A stretch of 64,000 bases of DNA, taken from NCBI GenBank assembly GCA_006386115.1, contig VFIW01000006.1, positions 1,384,706 through 1,448,705 of the forward strand. Direction: 5' to 3'. This document shows positions 41,700 to 51,431 of the stretch, piece by piece. Numbering within the stretch: position 1 is the stretch's first letter; the number at the start of each line of letters is the position of its first letter. The translations under genes and the position numbers were made by a program. This DNA comes from Globisporangium splendens. Lineage: Eukaryota; Oomycota; Peronosporomycetes; Pythiales; Pythiaceae. Below the pieces are notes generated by a model. The model was not told the DNA's origin. It was given only the letters and a program-made list of their open reading frames with translations, and did no database searches.

Positions 41700-42931
41700 T
41701 TGTGCACACTGTTAGTGACAAATCTTGGAGCTGCCCATCGTCGCACATGCTTCAATTGCCTCCCTGCCTCGCAAGTCGTCCTTGTGAGAAAACGTGCATT
41801 GGGTCTGCTGCTGTTGCCACCAGCGACTGTGACGGCGACGCGTGGTCAGACTACTAGCGAGCGTGCTTGGGAAACAGGATTATCTCGGTGGTCGGCGTCT
41901 CCCAGGACTTTTCGATTTCGGTGCTGCGACGTGGTCCGCACGAACCAAGCCAAGACCAATTCCAGGCACAACGACACAAAACCAATCAGTCCCCTGGCAC
42001 AGCGACTCGACCTCTGTTTCCAGATCAAGCACTTAGACAACTGATCCAGCACTTCGCCAGGTCCTGGTAGATCTCGGTTCGTTCCCGGACCACACATATC
42101 TGAGGTTCCACGCAGACATTGTCAGCACGCATCGGACAGTGCGCACCGATCAGCTCAGCAGCTGGATTTCGCAGCGTCCTGGCGATTACCTCGACATCTG
42201 CGCTTTTGATACATTTGAGGTGCATGAGCGTGATCTTTTTAGTCGAAATGATCGGCTCTTGGCAAACCACGTGGATCGTGGGTACCACAGACCAAACGCG
42301 AGTCATCGCAGACTGTCCTGGTCTTACTTAGGCATACATACCAGTACTTGCTATCGATGAGCAACTGAAAGCTCCTCGACGTTGCAGCCACATCGAAGCG
42401 AAGAGAAATTGCCGCATAGTTAGACACCGTCAAGTAATTGTTGTCGAGCGATAGCAACTGACGGGCAGGGGAATGCTGAGAGTGCTGGAAACTGTCGCGC
42501 CGCTCGACCGGAGGAAGCGTCTGCGGCATAACGCGGGTGGTCTCCAATGCAGCAGCGTTGACTCGTTGGAACGCTTTGTCCGCGAGGGCTCTGCGGGTTT
42601 TGTACTTCTCAATGGCTCGACCTCATTCAGTCTCGCTTCTGGGATCCGGTGCGATCGAGGTCTGGAGGTCGTCTCGACCGTCCGGATGCTGCACACGGAG
42701 CAGCCCCGCTAGCACATGGCGCGCGTCATTGATCAGCTCCCGCATTTCGGCTTCGCGCGTGCTCCTCGGCGACGGTGATGGTGGAACGTGATCAACACCA
42801 TTGTGTTCTGCGCGCTGGCTGATTTGAAAATGAACCCATGTCCAAATGCAGCATTTCTTTGTTGAAAATGCCAATAAATCACTGCAAACTATGCAAACGG
42901 TGGTTTTTGAGTGTACAATAAATGAAAACAC
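41700..42931 (-). pseudogene. Degenerate coding region, family not recognised
   Basis: Minus-strand frames read as ordinary protein in several pieces: 42931-42340 (EAEMRELINDARHVLAGLL; SLDNNYLTVSNYAAISLRF) with a TGA at about 42624 in the same frame, then 42306-42025 (KKITLMHLKCIKSADVEVI) in another frame, then a further shifted piece (DWFCVVVPGIGLGLV) toward 41850. The pieces are in order but need more than one frame change and a stop bypass, and I find no convincing introns. It is most likely a decayed gene; a heavily spliced live gene is the alternative. Confidence 0.5.
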
Positions 42932-43246
42932 CCTGTTTTTGCTTGACGGAATATTGAAGAGTTGGGTTTTATTGCAAAACTATCGCGGTTCCTAACCGAC
43001 GAAATAATAGGACGTTTGCAAATCTCTGACTAGGCTTTTGCACTTTCTCGTCGCTCATCGTAGGGGACCATTTGACCAAGGCATCACAGGGTTCTGAGAT
43101 GAACGCATTCACTCTTTCTCGCTCGCGTGGTTGATTGTGTTGAACGATGCCCCCTCATCTGGACAACAAGAACTGCAGATCAAAGCAAACAAAAATGGGA
43201 GGAAGACAGGAAGGCAGATGACACACACACAAACACCATGCCACTG

Positions 43247-43250
<4 letters not shown>

Positions 43251-43277
<27 letters not shown>
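43251..43277 (+). repeat. (AG)n microsatellite
   Basis: About 13 AG units immediately upstream of the lipoxygenase remnant; no gene overlaps it. Confidence 0.5.
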
Positions 43278-43312
43278 CCATTTCAGCAGATCTAAGACGG
43301 TGGTGTGAGTGT

Positions 43313-43583
43313 GTGCAGCACTCTGCCGACACGCACGCAGTGTTTGTGCGTGTGGAAGTGCTGCGTAATCTCGCGTCGAGCCACCCTGTAAGCGCGCTGC
43401 TGTTGCGCACCAACAAGATTGACTTTGCGCTCGAGCAACGCGCAGCCATATTTCTATCCAACGACCTCGTTCGAGCAAGCGTTTGTCTCGATTGACACGT
43501 TTATCGTCCATGCCGAGCAGAACGAGACGTGACCATACTACATCCTGCGGCCGTCGATGCTGTCGCACAACGGGTGGATGTAG
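43313..43583 (+). pseudogene. Lipoxygenase remnant with internal deletion
   Basis: The first part matches the intact lipoxygenase gene around 45268-45410 (peptide ADTHAVFV, VEVLRNLASSHPVSALLL, NKIDFALEQRAA), and the last part matches its 3' end (AEQNE, ILRPSMLSHN, terminal GW). About 0.7 kb between them is missing, six bases are lost inside the first block, and a TGA replaces the Trp codon before PYY. It is a broken partial duplicate lying about 1 kb upstream of the parent in the same orientation. Confidence 0.5.
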
Positions 43584-44458
43584 CTGGGTCTTCTGAGGTT
43601 GCATCGTTAGCGCATGATCCCAAGGAGAGTGAGTGCTGCATACGCTAGATTTCGATTTGACTGTTGCATTGACTGAACCCAGGATGCTGCAGCGTCAATC
43701 TGGTCCATTTGATCGATTTGTTGAGTCCTGATGGCCACACTCGTTCACGCTGGACGTGAGCAAGCAAGAAAACAAAACAAAAACAGCACAATGACCACCT
43801 CAAGAGGTCAGTTCTGTCTGTAGAAAGTGTCGGTCTTCGGCTTTGTCCCTCGCAGTCTCAACAAAAGTGGCAGAAACGTCAACCGCATTAGCAACGACGA
43901 AGCGGTTGACACTGGAGCACTTTCTGATCCATGCTTGTCATTCCGAGTGCAGTCCTTACTGATTCTGGGAAGCTTTTGACGAGTATCAACTGTGAAAGGT
44001 TTATACATCACTTTCAATTATGCGCTCATGAAACTTTACAGATTTCATCTTTTTACAAACATTGTTGAGTGGTCTGATTTTCAAGTGCTATCATTTGATA
44101 AGGGTAATAGACTTGCACAAGGTTCCTCAGTCTCAGGGAAGTCGGTGCAGCGACAGTTCACACAGCCATCAAATCCTAAAAGCTATCGGCACCTCAGCAT
44201 CACGATGGCGCCGCTTCTGCCAGATGGCGGAGGTCCTGCGCAACAGACCATGCAACAGGTAAACAGAAGTGTCTGTGGACCTCCTCTGTCCAGAAGGTAC
44301 TGTGAGTGTCTTCGAGGTCTCCGCTTGAGCAACTTTCACTTCAGCACCCTCCGGCGCTCTCCAGCAGCTCACTTCCCAAGTTTCCTCGTCGACGAGAGAC
44401 CAACACGCCACGAGTGACAAGTAGGCTGACACGTCCCCCTGCCAAGCACACATTCACT
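43584..44458. other. Upstream region of the lipoxygenase gene
   Basis: No supported gene. The intact lipoxygenase ORF is open upstream of its ATG from about 44306, but lacks another ATG giving a sensible leader. Confidence 0.5.
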
Positions 44459-46183
44459 ATGAAGGTCTTCCTCCAGGTGCTGGCGCTGCTCGCCAGTTGC
44501 ATCGCTACCAACAGCGCGCAAGTGTCCGCTGCTCTCAGCGTCCCAAACTTGGCGAGCGAACAGGAGAAAGCGAGTCGCGCGGCTGAGATTCAAGCGATCG
44601 CCAGCCAGATCAAGAACGAGAAGCGCATGTGGCACATTGGCGACCGCGAGTACGTGTTCTACGACGGACCCATCGTGAGTCCAGGCTCGCTGGCGGAGAC
44701 CATTCAGCAGTCGGAGCTCACGAAACTCTCGACGTTCGAGACGACAGTGCCTGCCTCTCTCTATGCGCTCGCATTGCAATCGCCCTTCAACACCATCGAG
44801 GACTACGCCAATTTCTACACCAATGCGACCAAATTCATGTCCAAACCCGTCAGTATCGACATCAGCGATGAAAACTTTGGATACCAGCGCACGACCGTCA
44901 AAGGTTTCAACATGCGCACGTTCCGTGACGGCACCGACTCGTACCCAGTCGATGCGAAGCTCACTGACGCTGCCGTAGCCCAGATCTGTGGCGACAGCAC
45001 GCCGCTCGCTCAGCTAGCGCAAGCGAACCGTTTGTTTGTGACGGACTACTCGAGCTATGGCAAATGGAGCGAGTCGGTGGAAACTACAGGCAAGTTTGTC
45101 GCACCAGTTGTCGGCTTCTTCTGCTACAACGACGAACGAAAGAAGCTCTTGCCGCTGGCGATCCGCGTCGTGGACACCAACTTGACATACACGCCATTCG
45201 ACAAGCAAGAGGAGTGGACGCTTGCGAAGATGGCGCTGGACACGGCCGATATCAATTACCAGCAAGTGCAGCACTTTGCCGACACGCACGCAGTGTTTGT
45301 GCCTGTGCGTGTGGAAGTGCTGCGCAATCTCGCGTCGAGTCACCCTGTGAGCGCGTTGCTGTTGCGCACTAACAAGATCGACTTTGCGCTGGAGCAGCGC
45401 GCAGCGGTGGTGCTGTTCAACACCTCGACGATCCTCGACAGAACGTTTGGCTTTGGTGCATCAGGCGGAACCACTTTCTTCGGAAACCAGCTGGGACTGC
45501 TGTCCCTGGACAAGGACGAATTCACGGCAGACATCGAACAGCGTGGCTTGAACCACCTTCCCGTTCACAAGTACGCGGCGTACGGCCGTCTCTATCACGA
45601 TGCGATCGCGACCTTCATTGACGCGTACCTCAGCGTGTACTACCCGTCGGACGAGGCCGTGCAGCAAGATCAGGAAGTGCAGAACTGGGCCAAGGGTCTG
45701 TCTGTCGTCTGGCAGTTGCGCGGCTTCCCCAGCGCATTCGCGTCGCGAGCCGAGCTGCAGAAACTGCTGACGCACCTTCTCGTGCAGATCTTTGTGCGCC
45801 ACCACTCCATGAACGGCGCGCCGACCTGGGAGACTATGTCTGTCCCCTACAGCACACCTGGGCTCTGGAAGAAGATGCCGACGCAAAAACTGGGCGAAAG
45901 CGAGACCCTCAACATCCTGGAGTACAGCACGCCGACGCGCCTGGTGCCGTCGCTCGTGCTCTTCAGCTCCAACTTCAAGCGCAACGTGCCGGCGGCCGAG
46001 TCCGTGCTCGCGCTCTTCCAGACTGCCGTGTTCACGGACGAGCGAGCGCTGGCGCCTGCGATCGCTGCCTTTGAGAGCGCGCTCAAGTCCATTGATGAAA
46101 CGATCGTGAGCGCTGAGCAGAACGAGCTCTGGCCGTACCTGCTGCTGCGACCGTCCATGCTGCCGCACTACGGCTGGGTGTAA
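44459..46183 (+). CDS. Secreted lipoxygenase-like enzyme, single exon
   Basis: 574 residues starting with a cleavable signal peptide (MKVFLQVLALLASCIATNSA). The catalytic helix carries the lipoxygenase iron motif H-x4-H at His272 and His277 (HFADTHAVFVPV) followed by the LASSHPVSALL segment. The later ligands are His448 and Asn452 (HHSMNGAPTWETM), and the chain ends GWV, with Val at the C-terminal-carboxylate ligand position, where Ile is commonest. It is shorter than plant (about 860) or animal (about 660) enzymes and has no N-terminal PLAT domain. Lipoxygenases add oxygen to polyunsaturated fatty acids; secretion suggests action outside the cell, perhaps on host or environmental lipids (inference). 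A broken copy lies upstream. The ATG at 44459 was chosen because it gives the signal peptide. Confidence 0.5.
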   Translation: MKVFLQVLALLASCIATNSAQVSAALSVPNLASEQEKASRAAEIQAIASQIKNEKRMWHIGDREYVFYDGPIVSPGSLAETIQQSELTKLSTFETTVPASLYALALQSPFNTIEDYANFYTNATKFMSKPVSIDISDENFGYQRTTVKGFNMRTFRDGTDSYPVDAKLTDAAVAQICGDSTPLAQLAQANRLFVTDYSSYGKWSESVETTGKFVAPVVGFFCYNDERKKLLPLAIRVVDTNLTYTPFDKQEEWTLAKMALDTADINYQQVQHFADTHAVFVPVRVEVLRNLASSHPVSALLLRTNKIDFALEQRAAVVLFNTSTILDRTFGFGASGGTTFFGNQLGLLSLDKDEFTADIEQRGLNHLPVHKYAAYGRLYHDAIATFIDAYLSVYYPSDEAVQQDQEVQNWAKGLSVVWQLRGFPSAFASRAELQKLLTHLLVQIFVRHHSMNGAPTWETMSVPYSTPGLWKKMPTQKLGESETLNILEYSTPTRLVPSLVLFSSNFKRNVPAAESVLALFQTAVFTDERALAPAIAAFESALKSIDETIVSAEQNELWPYLLLRPSMLPHYGWV

Positions 46184-46297
46184 TTGGTGACAATCGCATT
46201 GCATCCCCATTGCTTCTAAATCAGTACTTTAGTATTATCCAATATAACAACCCTCCCCTCGCGAAAACGGTCAACTTGTTGCGAATTCAACTGGTTC

Positions 46298-47125
46298 ATG
46301 ACAGCGAGCACAGTTGAGCAAGCTCAACATTCAGACTGTTTGGAACCGGTTTCTGCTTTGACTCAATCATCTATTTCAGTATATGATGTACTGAAAATCA
46401 TGGACCCACCCACCCTACGGTACAGCTTTGCAGGAAAATCGACCAACAGCATCAAAAGCCCATCAAATGACACCAAAAACATCAACCCTCTTGTTCACAA
46501 ACCTTCTGAACCACATGTATTTGTGTGTCCATTAAATCTGGATGAATTCAAGCCGAGCTGTACACACTTGAGCATTGAGCAAAGCTTCTCATCAAGTGTG
46601 TGTGCAATCATGACGCTGAAATCGAGCGTACACTCAATCCTGTCCCTGCAAGCTTCCATTTTGCTTCCCATTGCGCGAGATGAGGAGGATGCAGCAGGTC
46701 GCAAGTGGCACGAGAGGCTCATAAGAAGCGTCAAGTTTGTTGACTTCCTCATGTGCAATACCATGGGCGAGGCGATCGCGAGAAATGCACGGCAGACGAG
46801 AGCTCAAGTGGCTTCCATGAGTGGACACACTGAGGGAGCGTCTCGGCAAGGAGGATACGTATCTCCAACTGAGGCAGGAGTAGCCCAAGACCTCGTGTCG
46901 ATGTTTCTCGAGAGCAATTCGCTGACCGAATCGAGCGACATCGACGCGCAGGCGATTCGCGACATGGTCAAGTGTTTCATCTCGATCGGCGCTGACCCGA
47001 ACGAGTTGACGTACGAAGTCGGGCTCGCAGCGTCCGTGAAAGGGCTGCTGATGGTCAGCATCTCGTCGACCGATGCGCGGAAACGGGCCGAGTCGTCACG
47101 ACAAGAGGAGAGACGTATTATCTGA
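46298..47125 (+). CDS. Hypothetical protein of 275 aa
   Basis: An ATG-initiated ORF with no recognised domain. The first half is low in structure; the second half is more protein-like, with helices (EDAAGRKWHERLIRSVKFVD, TEAGVAQDLVSMFLESNSL, IDAQAIRDMVKCFISIG) and a basic end. No signal peptide or TM segment. It is convergent with the MsrB gene. It could be a real oomycete-specific gene or the final exon of a longer one. Confidence 0.5.
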   Translation: MTASTVEQAQHSDCLEPVSALTQSSISVYDVLKIMDPPTLRYSFAGKSTNSIKSPSNDTKNINPLVHKPSEPHVFVCPLNLDEFKPSCTHLSIEQSFSSSVCAIMTLKSSVHSILSLQASILLPIARDEEDAAGRKWHERLIRSVKFVDFLMCNTMGEAIARNARQTRAQVASMSGHTEGASRQGGYVSPTEAGVAQDLVSMFLESNSLTESSDIDAQAIRDMVKCFISIGADPNELTYEVGLAASVKGLLMVSISSTDARKRAESSRQEERRII

Positions 47126-47293
47126 GTGCTCACGATAAACTGAAATTGGTGGGGTGAAGTGAAATACCGTTGCAAGATTTAGCAAAGGAAGAACATTGTT
47201 ACTTGCTGATACATAACGGGCAATGTTTGCACTGGGCAGACACTTGTACTATCGAGTTGAAGGACGTGCCTGGGAAGAACGAAGCGGCGATGC

Positions 47294-47992
47294 TTACTGC
47301 TCGGCGGCTGGCACTTCGCCAGCATGGAACACAAGCGACACGCTGTTGACGCAGTGGCGTTCGTCCGTTGGCGTCTTGAAGCCCTCTCCCTTGAAAACGT
47401 GGCCCATGTGTCTGCAATATGCACAATACCGCACGAAGAAAGCAACATTCAGATAGGCATTCTACACAAAAACGAGTGCGACCAGCATCTGCAATACTCG
47501 TACCCGTCGCACTTGGCACACACGATTTCCGTGCGGCGTCCATCCGGATCAGGGATCGCCTGCAATATACAATACAGCATATCAAGCGAGTGTCAACCCA
47601 TCAACTCCAATGAACTCGGTCGCGTTCATTGAGCCATTCATTCATTTATATCCACAATAAATAACCTTGATGGCGCCGGGGATGGCGTCGTAGAACGCAG
47701 GCCACCCGCAGCCCGAGTCAAACTTGGTCTCGGACGTGTAAAGCGGTGTCTTGCAGCCGGCGCAGACGTACGTGCCCTCCTGGTAGTGCTTGTTGTACTC
47801 GCCTGTGCCGGCGCGCTCCGTGCCCTTGAGGCGCAGCACCTCGTACTGCACGGGCGTCAGCTGCGCCTTCCACTCGGCGTCCGAGAGCGTCACTCTGCTG
47901 CTGTTGTCCGTCATCTGGAAGCGCGCACTGCTGGTCCTGACGCTCTTCTGGAAATGGCGCAATGCGTTCCGCGCAGTTCTCGGCAAGAACAT
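47294..47992 (-). CDS. Peptide methionine-R-sulfoxide reductase MsrB, probably mitochondrial
   Basis: Three exons (47992-47666, 47559-47504, 47411-47294) give 166 residues. A presequence (MFLPRTARNALRHFQKSVRT) precedes the MsrB fold: LSDAEWKAQLTPVQYEVLRL, the first zinc pair CAGC, FDSGCGWPAFYDAIPGAIK, the second pair CAKC, GHMGHVFKGEGF and the catalytic Cys in ERHCVNSVSLVF. It reduces methionine-R-sulfoxide in damaged proteins using thioredoxin. An internal ATG at MTDNSS could start a cytosolic form (inference). A second, frameshifted paralog lies at 61959. Confidence 0.5.
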
Positions 47993-48791
47993 GGTGAATG
48001 CACCCGTTGAAGACACCCAAAAAAGAGGTTGCTGGGAGGGCTGACGTGCCAGAAAGTGCTTATGTTGCAGAAGAAGACAACAGCGCCAGCGTATCAAAAC
48101 GCAGCAACAGCGAAACGTGGCGATTGAAGATGATTGCTTGATGACTCGGAATCAAAGTGCTGACAGCAACGAAGCAGAGGGAATGTACACTCCTCGAGAT
48201 GCATCAATTGAAGCGATAGTGGAACGGTATCGGCAAGTGGCACTCGTGCATTGCTGCATTGCAGTCTTGCGTAAGCCTAAGAGAGAGAGTAGACTTGTCA
48301 GTGACATTCACATGCGAGTTGCGATTCGCAGAACCACACATGAATGGCGTGTTCAAGTGAGTCGGGAACCAGTCGCATTTAACCATAGATCACAATCGTC
48401 GACACCATGACAGACAGGGATGAGCAGAGAGCCAAAGCCAAAAGGTATCTTCAAGATGTCGTCCCTCCTGTCCTGTGTTCTGTGTTGCCCATTAAAGTTG
48501 AGCCACTGCAAGAGCACCTCATGCGCAACTTTATTTTCAACGACATGTTATGTTGCGCTTCGTTCTAATGTTGCTAATGTTGCTAATGTTGCGGATAGGC
48601 GCCATACGAACGCGGCAGTCATTCCCACCACCCCGCACACACTGTATGACGGAAAACAAAGGGGAAAACAACACAAAGCCCATTCAAAGAGAGAAGAAGC
48701 TCTCGTGCGCGCGCGCGTGTATTTTCCACAGGAGCAAGGGGATCGTGCCACTACCACCACACACGAATAGGCAATCACATAAGCGAGCAAG
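47993..48791. other. Divergent region between MsrB and SRP54
   Basis: No supported gene. Contains a 9-bp tandem repeat (48565-48591) and TCATTCCCACC near 48618, which resembles an initiator for SRP54. Confidence 0.5.
48565..48591 (+). repeat. 9-bp unit repeated three times
   Basis: ctaatgttg occurs three times in perfect tandem upstream of SRP54. Confidence 0.5.
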
Positions 48792-50420
48792 ATGGTGTTA
48801 GCGGAGCTCGGGACGAAGCTGCAGTCGGCGCTCGCCAAGATGAACCGCTCGACGGTCGTCGACGACGAAGTGTTCAACACGATCCTCAAGGAGATCAGCA
48901 GCGCGCTGCTCGAGTCCGACGTGCAGGTGAAGCTCGTCGCGGAGTTGCGCAACAAGGTGAAGCTCGCTGTGAGTCTCGCGGACGACAACTCGTCGGGCCT
49001 GAACCGCCGCCGCCTGATCCAGAAGTCGATCGTCGACCAGCTCATCCGCATGCTCGAACCGGAAACCAAGCCGTACAAGCTCAAGAAGGGCACCAGCAAC
49101 GTCATCATGTTTGTCGGTCTGCAGGTAATAGCAAAGCGCAAATGCATGTCTTGTATGCAAAAAGGGCAATCGCGCTGACCCAAATGTACCCTTTGTACTT
49201 TTTTGTTTGTATAGGGAAGTGGTAAGACGACGAGTATTGCCAAGTTTGCACACTACTACCAGCGCAAGGGGTGGAAGACGTGTATGGTGTGTGCCGATAC
49301 GTTCCGTGCTGGTGCGTTCGACCAGCTGAAGCAGAACTCGACCAAGCTGCGCATCCCGTTCTACGGTAGCTACACGGAAGCCGATCCCGTGCGCATCGCC
49401 GAGGAAGGTGTGCGTCAGTTCCGCGCCGAGCACTACGAGTTAATTCTTGTCGATACGAGTGGTCGTCACAAGCAGGAATCGGATCTGTTTGCGGAAATGC
49501 AAGAAGTGTCTGCGGCCGTCAAGCCCGATGACATCGTGTTCGTCATGGACTCGTCGATCGGTCAGGCTGTGTACGACCAGGCGTCGGCGTTTCGTCAGAC
49601 CGTGGATGTCGGCAGTGTGATCATCACGAAGCTTGATGGTCACGCCAAGGGTGGTGGTGCGCTCAGTGCGGTCTCAGCCACCGGCTCGCCGATCATTTTC
49701 TACGGTACCGGAGAGCACTTTGCGGATTTCGAGGCGTTCAATGCGCAAAGCTTTGTGAGTCGATTGATGGGCATGGGTGACATCCGTGGGCTTATGGAAG
49801 AAGTCAAGACGAGCGGGATGCTCGACAACCAGGAAGAAATGGTCGAGAAATTCCAAAAGGGCGAGTTCACGCTGCGTGACATGTACAAGCAATTCCAGAG
49901 CGTCATGAAGATGGGTCCATTGAGTAAAGTGATGTCGATGATTCCGGGTATGGCGGGCATGGAGCAGATGCTGAACATGGGAGGCGGCGAAGAAGAAAAC
50001 TCGAAGCGACTGCGTCGGTTCCTGTTCATGATGGATAGTATGACGGACGCTGAGCTCGATGGCCTCGTTCAGTTGACGCCATCGCGACAGACGCGTGTGG
50101 CACGAGGCTCGGGCTGCCAGTTGTATGAAGTCGAGTTTTTGCTGAAATGCCACAAACAGTTCTCGACCGTCGTCGGTCGCCTCGGCAAGAGCGGATTGAT
50201 GAAGGGTGGTGACGGCGCATTAGGCAAGCAGATGGCACGCAACCCGAACGCAGTGATGCAGCAGCTGTCGAAGGCGATGGATCCAAAGATGATGGCGCAG
50301 ATGGGTGGTCCCCAGGGCATCATGCGCATGATGAAGCAAATGGGGGGTATGGACCCAAGTGCATTGGGCGACATGGCCAAGATGGCGGCCCAGTTTGGCG
50401 GCATGAAGATGCCATTTTAG
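48792..50420 (+). CDS. Signal recognition particle subunit SRP54
   Basis: Exons 48792-49124 and 49215-50420 give 512 residues, the usual eukaryotic length. The N domain ([16 protein letters not shown] onward) leads to the GTPase G domain: P-loop [15 protein letters not shown], with the intron just after GLQ, then [21 protein letters not shown] and [14 protein letters not shown]. The Met-rich M domain ([31 protein letters not shown]) binds signal peptides and 7S RNA, and the tail is very Met/Gly-rich. It targets ribosome-nascent chains to the ER. The ATG at 48792 matches the family start. Confidence 0.5.
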
Positions 50421-51431
50421 ACAAGCAAGTACGTGCAAGCGCTCTCGGTACGTGTTGATGTATGAAGAAATGACTAAGTGAGAAAAAGAAAAAAAGGATG
50501 CATGGGAAAATGTTGTCATGTGTGTTCGTCAGACCTGTTGATTTGTGGATATGACGCAAACATCGTCTCTGATTGGCAGAAAAGCACTTCAACTTGGTCA
50601 AGCTGAGACACAACCGCGAGAAGCTATTTTCAAGTCGAGCCTCATTATAATTAGACGTCTCGGTTTGGCAAAAGGCGCAGCAGATGTAAGCACGGCGTAT
50701 TGGCTTATATTGGATGAAGGAGACGCCATGGCACCGTTACGTTTGCATTTATTCCTCCGGCACGAGCAGCCCGCACTGAGCGTTCAAGGCGTTCATTCCG
50801 TTGGAAGTGACAGCACTCAACTGCGGGCGTGTCGTCGCGGCTTTTGCTTGTTGCCCAAGGGGAGAGCAGGACACTCGCATGACGAAAACCTGGTGCCAAA
50901 GTCGTTCACATCATTCGTCGAGACAGCCAAATTACGTCCACAAGTTCCATCGATCCACTGAGTTACCGACTGAACTAAATCGCTCGTGCTCGTCTGTCTA
51001 TATGAGAATTTCCTGAGCGACGAACTACCACAGAGAGAAAGCAAGCAAGACACAAATCGAGTGGCTGTTATCCTTACCTTGTGTGCGTTCTATTGTGTTC
51101 GCCGTCCCATACTGCACATGAAGGCGACGATCCTGTTCTCGAAGCCCACCAAGGTGCACGACCTCCGCTCAAGTCACGCGTCTTCCCCGTCCTCAAGAAA
51201 AGTCACACCTGGGCCACCAGTAGTCACAGATGAGGCGAGTAGGGCATCGAGACGCTATGATCATGATGGTGATGAACTTCAGCAGACGGGGGTCCTACCG
51301 CCATTGTCGACGTCCGTTCCGGCACCGAGGCCGATAATCAAGCCGCCTGCGCTGAAGCCGAGACTCGAGCCAGGAAAACTGAAGAGCGTGCGGCATTTTT
51401 CTACGACAACTCCAGATCCCTCGCCGAGCGC
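50421..51431. other. Region upstream of the channel gene, possible unresolved first exon
   Basis: An open frame from ATG 51118 (MKATILFSKPTKVHDLRSS) could be a first exon, but I cannot join it to the channel frame with consensus splice sites. The channel frame itself is open back to about 51273 and its translation just before 51432 (ERAAFFYDNSRSLAER) looks coding, so the real start is upstream of 51432. Confidence 0.5.
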
